From Spirochaetaceae bacterium (lineage in GTDB: Bacteria > Spirochaetota > Spirochaetia > Treponematales > Breznakiellaceae), in NCBI GenBank assembly GCA_031279965.1, contig JAITHM010000013.1:1-13301 (forward strand): DNA of 13,301 nt, read 5' to 3'. Positions 7,396 through 12,969 of this stretch are shown one piece after another; the stretch's first letter is position 1; each line of letters opens with the position of its first letter. The notes below the pieces were generated by a model. The model did not search any database and was not told the origin of the DNA. It saw only the letters and a program-made list of their open reading frames with translations. The position numbers and the translations under genes were made by a program.

Positions 7396-7423
7396 CCTAT
7401 AGGAATACTAGGAATTTGGTCAA
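7396..7423 (-). promoter_or_regulatory. Candidate promoter of the ABC/iron-sulfur/metY operon
   Basis: On the minus strand, TTGACC (7423-7418) and TATAGG (7401-7396) are separated by 16 bases. Both are good fits to sigma-70 -35 and -10 boxes. A transcript starting near 7389 would have a leader of about 25 bases carrying the AAAGGAG ribosome site of the binding-protein gene. A later TATAAT on the same strand has no matching -35. This is sequence inference only. Confidence 0.5.
7400..7415 (-). repeat. Tandem 9-bp repeat inside the operon promoter spacer
   Basis: The minus strand reads ATTCCTA twice, at 7415-7409 and 7406-7400, with a 9-base period. Both copies lie in or at the edge of the spacer between the -35 and -10 boxes. 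The second copy runs into the perfect palindrome TCCTATAGGA (7395-7404). The placement suggests a binding site for a regulator that controls the promoter, but no regulator is encoded nearby and chance is possible in AT-rich DNA. Confidence 0.35.
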
Positions 7424-7449
7424 GAGGTCGTGTTGTCTACTCGTCTGAC

Positions 7450-7492
7450 TGCCAAAGGCAAGGGATACGCTCAAATGGGGATTGCCAAGGCA
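7450..7492. promoter_or_regulatory. Pair of near-identical palindromes, candidate operator
   Basis: TGCCAAAGGCA (7450-7460) and TGCCAAGGCA (7483-7492) are near-identical inverted repeats with matching flanks (GA before, GG one base after). Their starts are 33 bp apart, about three helical turns. The second overlaps the candidate -35 box of the downstream binding-protein gene. Two palindromes on one helical face next to a promoter are typical of a dimeric regulator such as the LacI/GalR type. The regulator is unknown. Confidence 0.45.
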
Positions 7493-7511
7493 TGGAAATT
7501 TTAAGTAAAAC
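7482..7511 (+). promoter_or_regulatory. Candidate promoter of the LsrB-like binding-protein gene
   Basis: TTGCCA (7482-7487) matches five of six -35 bases and is followed after 18 bases by TAAAAC (7506-7511), a weaker -10. Transcription would start near 7518. A better TATAAT at 7530-7535 is too close to the GGAGG ribosome site (7539-7543) to leave a usable leader. The -35 overlaps the second TGCCAAGGCA palindrome, as expected for repression. Confidence 0.35.
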
Positions 7512-7553
7512 TACCGATAATTAAGGTACTATAATCTTGGAGGATTAAACAAA

Positions 7554-8606
7554 ATGAAGCGAGTCATAGTGAATATGATTGGAGCGCTGCTGGTATGTTC
7601 AATGGCGCTTACTGGTTGTTCCCGCTCGAAGGATGCCGCAGCCGCAGCATCCGGTCTCCGGGGCAAATCGTCTAAACCGCAGACAGAATGGAGAATTGCG
7701 TTGGTTCCGAAAGACAGCACTAACGCATGGTTTGTACGCATGGAAGAGGGCGTTAAGCGCTATGCGCTTGATTCAGGCCTCAATGCTTTCCAGAAAGGGC
7801 CGGCGAAAACTGACGCGGCAGAACAAGTTAAGGTCATTGAAGATCTTATTGCGCAGAGTGTTGATGCAATCTGTGTTGTACCGGTTGATCCAGCGGCGCT
7901 TGAGCCCGTGCTTAAGAAAGCTATGGATAAAGGGATAGTTGTTGTTTCGCACGAAGGTTCGTCACTTGAAAATACCTACTACGATATCGAAGCATTCGAT
8001 AATTCAGCGTATGGAGCATTTATCATGGACAGTCTTGCACGAGCAATGGGTGAAAACGGTGTATATACAACGATGGTAGCCCATGTAACCAATGCTTCGC
8101 ATAATGAATGGGCTGATGGAGCTATTGCCCGTCAACAAGAAGCATATCCGAATCTTACCTTGCTTGGTGAACAGGCGCGTGTTGAATCGGAAGATAATAT
8201 GGAACGTGCCTATGATGTGGCAAAACAGCTTTTTAAAGCACACCCCAATTTGAAGGGGATAGTCGGAACTTCATCAAAGGATGCCCCTGGAATCGCACGG
8301 GCGATTGCTGAACTTGGTCTTACAGAAAAAGCATTCGTTGCGGGAACTGGTATGCCTAACGAGTGTCGTGACGCGCTGAAAAACGGGAGTCTTGCTGCAA
8401 TTACACTTTGGGATCCAGCTGATTCTGGTTATGCGCTCTGTGCTCTTGCTGCAAAAATTCTGCGCGGTGATCCGGTGAGCGCCCCGCTTGATTTAGGACT
8501 TGAAGGTTATAACGCTATGCAATTTGCCCCGGGTTCAAGCACGATATTCCTTGGTGCCGGATGGATTGGTATTACCAAAGAAAACGTTGATAATTACAAT
8601 TTCTAA
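7554..8606 (+). CDS. LsrB/RhaS-like sugar-type ABC substrate-binding lipoprotein
   Basis: This 350-residue precursor has a signal ending in LTGC, so Cys22 should be lipidated. An Ala/Ser-rich linker to about residue 40 precedes a type I periplasmic binding fold. Family hallmarks are RIALVPKDSTNAWFVRMEEG (47-66), IEDLIAQSVDAICVVPVDP (95-113), a WDPADSGY hinge near 286-293 and the C-terminal ITKENVDNYNF, which resembles the ending of LsrB. From a remembered comparison, the LsrB residues that contact autoinducer-2 (Asp in WDSD, Asp-Gln in TDQNQW) appear to be HEG (133-135) and ASHNEW here, so a sugar or other ligand is more likely than autoinducer-2. GGAGG lies 10 bases before the ATG. No ATPase or permease gene follows; the gene is monocistronic and ends in a strong hairpin. 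It may serve a transporter encoded elsewhere or a chemoreceptor. Confidence 0.85.
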   Translation: MKRVIVNMIGALLVCSMALTGCSRSKDAAAAASGLRGKSSKPQTEWRIALVPKDSTNAWFVRMEEGVKRYALDSGLNAFQKGPAKTDAAEQVKVIEDLIAQSVDAICVVPVDPAALEPVLKKAMDKGIVVVSHEGSSLENTYYDIEAFDNSAYGAFIMDSLARAMGENGVYTTMVAHVTNASHNEWADGAIARQQEAYPNLTLLGEQARVESEDNMERAYDVAKQLFKAHPNLKGIVGTSSKDAPGIARAIAELGLTEKAFVAGTGMPNECRDALKNGSLAAITLWDPADSGYALCALAAKILRGDPVSAPLDLGLEGYNAMQFAPGSSTIFLGAGWIGITKENVDNYNF

Positions 8607-8640
8607 CATAATAAACCGCTGCAAAGCGGTTTATTATGTT
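8605..8640 (+). terminator. Hairpin terminator with GCAA tetraloop
   Basis: AACATAATAAACCGC (8605-8619) and its exact reverse complement (8626-8640) form a 15-bp perfect stem. Pairing of T8620 with A8625 makes it 16 bp with a GCAA loop, a stable GNRA type. T8604-A8641 and C8603-G8642 can extend it, so the TAA stop codon of the binding-protein gene is inside the stem. The inner AAACCGC/GCGGTTT stem is followed by ATTATGTT, which can act as the U-rich tail. The symmetry could allow it to work from either strand. Confidence 0.8.
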
Positions 8641-8788
8641 AGGCCGAATTGAAACAAACACAGTTTCCCAGAATGAACATGAACCATACGCCCTCTTTAT
8701 CCTGCAAACAAGGTGCCGGTTATTATATTTGCCTTTTTTCTGGCGGCAAGTCCCCAACTTAGAATTTGATTGATGTACTCTGCGCTAA

Positions 8789-8828
8789 AAAATGACAACC
8801 GTCATTTTAAATTGAGGGGAAAATGACA
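8789..8828. repeat. Three AAAATGAC words, two direct and one inverted
   Basis: AAAATGACA occurs at 8789-8797 and again at 8820-8828, 31 bp apart start to start. The inverse GTCATTTT lies at 8801-8808. The first and inverted copies can form an 8-bp hairpin with a 4-base loop. The arrangement suggests a protein-binding site upstream of the small ORF, or a decayed regulatory region. Confidence 0.4.
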
Positions 8829-8907
8829 AAAATCATATAAAAAAGCAAGAAATCATCAATGGAAATAAATTTAAAGTATACTTAAATAGAGCAAAAATTT
8901 AATTATC

Positions 8908-8913
8908 TATAAT
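8908..8913 (+). promoter_or_regulatory. Candidate -10 box before the small ORF
   Basis: A perfect TATAAT lies 15 bases before the ATG at 8929. No good -35 is found at 16-18 bases upstream; TTAAAT at 8882-8887 is 20 bases away. With this -10 the transcript would start around 8920, at the very edge of the purine-rich AGAGGG (8919-8924) that would be the ribosome site. It is therefore a weak call. Confidence 0.25.
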
Positions 8914-8928
8914 TTCAAAGAGGGAAAA

Positions 8929-9159
8929 ATGAAGCATTATTTATTAGTAAATTTGTGCCGGATGATTAATGTACTGTGTCGGTTGGATACGCGCTTATCA
9001 AACAGAAAATTCTATTCTGCCCAGCCGATTTTGAGGGAAAAGATACTTCTATTTTTTATCAAAAATCTTTGCAGGTATAACGGCAAACACTATCGGGTAA
9101 ATAAATTGAGCCAAAAAAGATATTATGATATCCTCGTACGGCGAATAAACAGAATCTAA
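8929..9159 (+). CDS. Small basic hypothetical protein
   Basis: This 76-residue open frame has an AGAGGG ribosome-like site 4 bases before the ATG. I do not recognise the product. It is strongly basic (many Arg and Lys, few acidic residues), with three cysteines (10, 17, 48) and alternating hydrophobic and basic stretches such as REKILLFFIKNLCRYNGKHY around 36-55. There is no clear signal peptide or transmembrane helix. Codon use is AT-rich, unlike the flanking genes. It sits alone between a terminator and the mutT-like gene, 107 bp from the latter. It could be a genuine small DNA- or RNA-binding protein, a recent acquisition, the remnant of a larger gene, or a chance frame. I lean slightly against a confirmed gene. 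Confidence 0.35.
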   Translation: MKHYLLVNLCRMINVLCRLDTRLSNRKFYSAQPILREKILLFFIKNLCRYNGKHYRVNKLSQKRYYDILVRRINRI

Positions 9160-9266
9160 AACCGCATTCAGCTTGTCTTCTTTAAAATCAGACGTATGCC
9201 ACAGCGCGGATGTTCCTAAAACTGCTTACTGGACACCAACCTTATTTTGAGATAAAGTAACGAGAG

Positions 9267-9656
9267 ATGAAGGTATCTATTGCGGGAATTGCGGTTAAGG
9301 ATAGCTTGATTTTTATTGCGCGGCGATGCAGCGGCGGCGCAATGGACGGGAAATGGGAATTCCCTGGCGGCAAGGCAGACGAAGGAGAAGGCCGCGAAGA
9401 GGCTCTTATTCGTGAATTGTGGGAGGAGTTTGGGATTACAGTTCGTGTTGGAAAATTGCTTGGAGAATCAAGTTTTGTTCATAATGAGGTACGACGGGAG
9501 CTCTTTGCCTATCAGTTTTTTTTCCCCCTCGATGCACCGTTAAAATTAACAGAACATAGTGAGTTCCGGTGGGCTGATCTTAAGGAAATAAAACAGCTTG
9601 ATTTTACTCCTTCCGATTTAACATTGCTTCCTTTTATTGAACCGTTGGTATCATGA
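9267..9656 (+). CDS. mutT: MutT-type Nudix hydrolase
   Basis: This 129-residue protein contains a perfect Nudix box (Gx5Ex7REUxEExGU) at residues 35-57: Gly35, Glu41, then RELWEEFGI from Arg49, with the metal-binding glutamates Glu50, Glu53 and Glu54. The preceding GKWEFPGGK and the length are typical of MutT/CTP-pyrophosphohydrolase proteins that hydrolyse oxidised or non-canonical nucleoside triphosphates such as 8-oxo-dGTP. The C-terminus (SEFRWADLKEIKQLDFTPSDLTLLPFI) also fits that group. The ribosome site is poor: only GAGAG directly against the ATG, so initiation may be weak. The TGA overlaps the next ATG as ATGA, so the exported SH3b-like protein is translated by coupling. A run of T8C5 (9515-9527) inside the gene is a possible slippage site. 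Substrate specificity within the family is not certain. Confidence 0.88.
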   Translation: MKVSIAGIAVKDSLIFIARRCSGGAMDGKWEFPGGKADEGEGREEALIRELWEEFGITVRVGKLLGESSFVHNEVRRELFAYQFFFPLDAPLKLTEHSEFRWADLKEIKQLDFTPSDLTLLPFIEPLVS

Positions 9657-10018
9657 AACTGATATATGTCGCGCTGATATTTTTATTTTGTCAATCATGT
9701 CTTGGGAAAGCACATGCTGAAGATATAATTCCTCCGCCAACACCGCCGTTGTCCCGCACGGTGATTGGCTATGGTGTCATCAATACAAGCTATACTCATG
9801 TGCTTGACCGGCGCGGTGAAAACGGAGAAGCACTTGGCCTTTTACGAAAAGGCACCATCGTAGAAATCCTTGAACGCCGCCCTGTTATGCGCGGTGAGCG
9901 AACTGAAAACTGGGTGTTTGCCGCTGGTACCTATGCAGGCTGGCTGAAAGAAGATGAGCTTTATATTTATAATTCGCGTGCACAGGCAGAGACAGCGGCA
10001 GGCAGTCTTCAAAAATAG
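9653..10018 (+). CDS. Exported SH3b-like domain protein
   Basis: This 121-residue precursor has a hydrophobic N-terminus (about 3-18) and a signal-peptidase site after AHA (20-22). Lipidation at Cys16 is a less likely alternative. A proline-rich spacer (PPPTPP, 27-32) precedes a domain of about 70 residues. Its pattern, INTSYTHVLDRRGENGEALGLL with LRKGTIVEILERR and then WVFAAGTYAGWLKEDELYIY, is that of a bacterial SH3 (SH3b) fold: a variable loop, the KGT turn, and a final GWLKEDEL strand. Such domains usually bind cell-wall or protein ligands outside the cytoplasm. No enzyme domain is attached. It overlaps the mutT-like stop and its own stop directly precedes the DUF445 start, so the three form one unit. 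Confidence 0.65.
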   Translation: MKLIYVALIFLFCQSCLGKAHAEDIIPPPTPPLSRTVIGYGVINTSYTHVLDRRGENGEALGLLRKGTIVEILERRPVMRGERTENWVFAAGTYAGWLKEDELYIYNSRAQAETAAGSLQK

Positions 10019-10708
10019 ATGAATACCTTTTTACTATGGCTCGTTCCCCCCGCGGCTGGCGCAGCGATAGGTTATATTACGAATGCACTTGCCGTAAAAA
10101 TGCTCTTCCGTCCGCTTCGTGCGTATCATATTGGGGGGCGCAGGCTGCCGTTTACGCCGGGCATTATTCCCCGGAACCGGCATAAACTTGCGATAAATAT
10201 CGCCGCAATGGTGGAAAAACAGCTTCTTTCGTCCGAAGTTATTAAAGCACGCTGTGATACGCCCGAATTCCGCGCAATGGTAGAAAACACTTTAGTGCAC
10301 ATTATTGAGAATATGATCAAAACGTATGCAGATAAACTTGAATCAGAAATTGGTGCGTCAGCTCAAGATAATTCATTTTTTTCTTTTTTTAATACATCAG
10401 CACAAACGATAAAAAAATCTGTTGCGCTCTTTTTGTTTGAATCACTTAAACGGCAGGTGCTTTCACAAAAGCAGATTGATGCGTTTACTGATACAATCAT
10501 TGAAGAGATACCAGAGCTTGTTGTATCACTTGATATTCAAACAACAGTACGTGAACAAATTGATGCTATGGAACTTCGTGATGTTGAACGTATCGTACTG
10601 AGCGTCATGGCCGATCAGCTTACCTGGATAAATATTTTTGGAGCGCTGCTTGGCGCGATAATTGGCGTGTTTGAAGCTTTGCTTACAACGGTCTTATTTA
10701 GGCAGTAA
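10019..10708 (+). CDS. DUF445 membrane protein
   Basis: This 229-residue protein has one hydrophobic segment at each end (about 3-22 and 205-226) around a charged helical middle. The N-terminal GAAIGYITNALAVKMLFRP (14-32) and FTPGIIPRNRHKLAINIA (45-62) are hallmark motifs of DUF445, the YheB-like family, for which no biochemical function is established. The middle (about 60-200) is rich in E, K and Q and likely helical or coiled. The ATG follows the TAG of the SH3b-like gene with no gap, and no separate ribosome site is obvious, so translation is coupled. It ends 8 bp from the convergent TPR gene, with no clear terminator between them. Confidence 0.85.
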   Translation: MNTFLLWLVPPAAGAAIGYITNALAVKMLFRPLRAYHIGGRRLPFTPGIIPRNRHKLAINIAAMVEKQLLSSEVIKARCDTPEFRAMVENTLVHIIENMIKTYADKLESEIGASAQDNSFFSFFNTSAQTIKKSVALFLFESLKRQVLSQKQIDAFTDTIIEEIPELVVSLDIQTTVREQIDAMELRDVERIVLSVMADQLTWINIFGALLGAIIGVFEALLTTVLFRQ

Positions 10709-10716
10709 GCGGACAC

Positions 10717-12729
10717 TTACGGAGCGCGCAATGTCATAAGAAGAGCGCGGAGTTCCGGGTCGGATGCAGGAGCTGTAGGGGGGGGCTGAGACGTGGTGGT
10801 TTTTTCCTGCTCGCTTTGTATAATAAGGTCATCGCCAACAGAAATCACATCAAAAAAGCCCTGTCGTGTCAGCTTGCCTGCAGAAACTTCTTCATCAATA
10901 TTTGTTATTGCCAGTGTTCCGGCAACATCAGCCTCTGCATACTTAAACCCAAGCCCTGAATTCTGTAATTCCAGCCTTCCTTTACGAATAACAGTAAGCA
11001 CCGTTTCCGGGGTAATACCATCAATCTTTCCCTTGTCGGCAAGCGCACGGTCGGCGTTTCTTCGCAGCAGCACGGCCCGGAACGGCAATGCGGCTTCAAG
11101 ACGGGCGGCGCTGTTCAACGCGGCGTTTCGCAGCCTGTCCTGTCCGGCGCGAAAAACAGTCCATTCCGCCGCTTTTGCTCCGGTCCGCGCTACAAATAAT
11201 TCATTTTTAAAAGCAAGATCGCGTTCATTTTCAGAAATGCTTACCAGCAGAAAGTAATCGCAGGGCGTTCCCTGGGCGGAAGCTTGCCGTGCTGTGCGAA
11301 ACGCCGCTGCAAAATTCGCCTCGCGCAGCTCCAGATCGAGCATATTCACTTTCCTGCTGTGGCTCATGATGTCTTTAAGATAATTTGCCGCGATGAATCC
11401 TGCATCAGTATGATAAAATGCCGACTGCCCGGCAATGGCAAAAACAGCAACATTCCAATGGCGCTGAATTTCGTCAGGCTCGACAGGCCACTGGCGCGAC
11501 AGTGAGCTTGCAAGGCGGTTAGTCCATGTTTCAATTGCATCATTTACTGGACGGCTTCCCTTCCCTAAATCCACGATAAACTTGAGTTCTTCAAGCTGAA
11601 GCGCCGGATATCCTTGAATACGCAGCAACTCTGCATAATCGCGCCGCTCATCCGCATACGGGTTGATGCGCAGTCCCCGCCGGTATTCAAAAAGCGCCTC
11701 GTTGCTCAAATTTCGGCGTTTAAAGTCAGCCGCCCGCTGAAAATGATACCGTGCCTGCGTCGCCCGCTCAGGGCTTTCCAGCGCTGTACCGGATATCAGT
11801 AATTCTTCGTAGGCGGCACGAACAAATTCATCTTCGCCGTCAATATTCCGGGCTGTTTGTAAAATTGAGCGGGCATCGTTAAGCCGTCCCTGCCTCCAAA
11901 ATGCCATACCTTTAAGGAACCATGCGGATATATTCTTCCGGTTGGCGGTAATTGCCTGATCTGCCAGTGTAATTGCCTCTGTATAATCACCAGCACGATA
12001 TTTAAGGCTTGCCAAAAGATCGCGGGCAGCGGTATATGAAGGGCGGAGAAAAAGGCTGCGCTCGGCATCGCGTATCGCCTGGGCAATCTTTCCTGAACGG
12101 GCGGCAAGATATGCGGCAAAATAGAACACACGATAATCCCCCGGATGCTCTGTCTGCGCACGTTCAATATATTCCGCCGCTCCTGTGTAATCACCCAACG
12201 ACCCCAGTACAAGCGCCAACGATACAAGCAGCCGCCTGTCATCACCATAAAGACGGACGGCGTTTTTATAGCGGATAACGGCATCTCCGGGATGTCCGCG
12301 CGCAATATCAAGCTCGGAAGCAACGAAAAGAGCATCCCGGTTGTAGGGTTCGCGCCTGAGTACATCTTTGACAATAACGTCCGCTTCGCTAAGCTTGCCA
12401 AGCGCAATGAGAATCGAGGCCTCAAGATTCGCTGTTTCTGCGTCAAGACGGGCAAGAATGCGGGCTTTTCGCACCCAGGTTAGCGCTTCATCATACTCGC
12501 CAAGTTCGTAATATGCTTCGGCAAGAGAGCGCGTTGCACCAGTATGCGCCGGATTCCGCCGCAAACATTCAAGAAATGCTTCCGCTGCGGCATACCAGTC
12601 GCCTTCAAGCAACGCTTCCCGTCCCTGTTCGTAATAAAAGACTGCATCCCGCCCAGTTTGCGCTCCAAGCTGGGCGCAACAGATAATTATCAGCGCGATA
12701 CCACAAAACCGGCGTATCATAACATTCAT
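10717..12729 (-). CDS. Exported TPR-repeat protein with a C-terminal globular domain
   Basis: This 670-residue protein begins with a signal-like segment (about 6-23, ending AQLGA). It continues as a solenoid of tetratricopeptide repeats: about eight consecutive 34-residue units between roughly 26 and 320, then one or two more to about 385, with the usual A/G, Y and P positions (for example ALLEGDWYAAAEAFLECLRRNP). The remaining 280 residues form a separate domain. It starts with WNVAVFAIAGQSAFYHTDAG, faintly like the opening of CsgG-type domains, and includes a GITPETVLTVIRKGRLEL segment that recalls SH3-like barrels. A Pro/Ser/Thr-rich tail follows. It probably acts as a periplasmic or outer-membrane scaffold. 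Start choice is uncertain: Met4 (12718-12720) is an alternative, and neither has a good ribosome site. A C8 run near the 3' end is noted separately. Confidence 0.85.
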   Translation of the reverse strand: MNVMIRRFCGIALIIICCAQLGAQTGRDAVFYYEQGREALLEGDWYAAAEAFLECLRRNPAHTGATRSLAEAYYELGEYDEALTWVRKARILARLDAETANLEASILIALGKLSEADVIVKDVLRREPYNRDALFVASELDIARGHPGDAVIRYKNAVRLYGDDRRLLVSLALVLGSLGDYTGAAEYIERAQTEHPGDYRVFYFAAYLAARSGKIAQAIRDAERSLFLRPSYTAARDLLASLKYRAGDYTEAITLADQAITANRKNISAWFLKGMAFWRQGRLNDARSILQTARNIDGEDEFVRAAYEELLISGTALESPERATQARYHFQRAADFKRRNLSNEALFEYRRGLRINPYADERRDYAELLRIQGYPALQLEELKFIVDLGKGSRPVNDAIETWTNRLASSLSRQWPVEPDEIQRHWNVAVFAIAGQSAFYHTDAGFIAANYLKDIMSHSRKVNMLDLELREANFAAAFRTARQASAQGTPCDYFLLVSISENERDLAFKNELFVARTGAKAAEWTVFRAGQDRLRNAALNSAARLEAALPFRAVLLRRNADRALADKGKIDGITPETVLTVIRKGRLELQNSGLGFKYAEADVAGTLAITNIDEEVSAGKLTRQGFFDVISVGDDLIIQSEQEKTTTSQPPPTAPASDPELRALLMTLRAP

Positions 12730-12759
12730 TCTATCAAATCATCAGCTTGTTGAGGAGAG

Positions 12760-12849
12760 GGCCAGGTGCCGTTCAGTAATCCCTGCGAGAGAGGACATCA
12801 AGTTCCCAACGACCCTTCACCCAGAAAAGGCCCTACGGCAACGGCGGCC
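12760..12849. other. Spacer with potential RNA secondary structure upstream of gyrA
   Basis: Within the 240-bp gap between the divergent TPR and gyrA genes, GGCC plus GCCGTT (12760-12763 and 12768-12773) can pair with AACGGC plus GGCC (12840-12849), giving a 10-bp stem interrupted by AGGT. A competing stem pairs AGGGCC (12758-12763) with GGCCCT (12829-12834). The segment is GC-rich against an AT-rich flank. It matches no RNA family I know. It lies upstream of the best gyrA promoter, so it could be a small RNA, an operator region or incidental. Confidence 0.3.
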
Positions 12850-12908
12850 ATCCTCCCGAAATTGTGTTCTATTAAAGATTGTAGTGAATACGGACACCGC
12901 CCTTTAAC

Positions 12909-12939
12909 TTGCTGGATAATTTCGATATAATGATATAAT
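12909..12939 (+). promoter_or_regulatory. Candidate gyrA promoter
   Basis: Two TATAAT boxes lie at 12926-12931 and 12934-12939. TTGCTG (12909-12914) is 19 bases before the second, and a weaker TTTAAC (12903-12908) is 17 before the first. Either would give a short AT-rich leader ending at the GAAGGA ribosome site (12955-12960). Confidence 0.45.
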
Positions 12940-12969
12940 TATAGAAAAAATGATGAAGGAACATGAACT

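Larger units (their letters stand above)
8641..8928. other. AT-rich intergenic stretch with repeated words
   Basis: No convincing gene lies between the terminator and the small ORF. The second half is very AT-rich. It contains AAAATGAC repeats (listed separately), an AAGTATACTT palindrome at 8874-8883 with partly symmetric flanks, and a TATAAT at 8908-8913. I see no tRNA, known riboswitch or insertion-sequence end. Confidence 0.5.

Noticed and set aside
7530..7535. TATAAT as the -10 of the LsrB-like gene
   Set aside because: It is so close to the GGAGG ribosome site that transcription would begin inside it, and no -35 is correctly spaced.
8572..8757. Minus-strand 61-codon frame over the terminator
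   Set aside because: It runs through the hairpin and the end of the binding-protein gene, with no ribosome site or domain.
11796..12455. A 219-codon minus-strand frame inside the TPR gene
   Set aside because: It is an out-of-frame shadow; the TPR reading frame is clearly the coding one.
12760..12849. Known RNA family (SRP RNA, 6S, SAM-I, THF or c-di-GMP riboswitch) upstream of gyrA
   Set aside because: Short matches such as GAGAGAGG, GGCCC and GGCAAC occur, but the order and core motifs of these families are missing.
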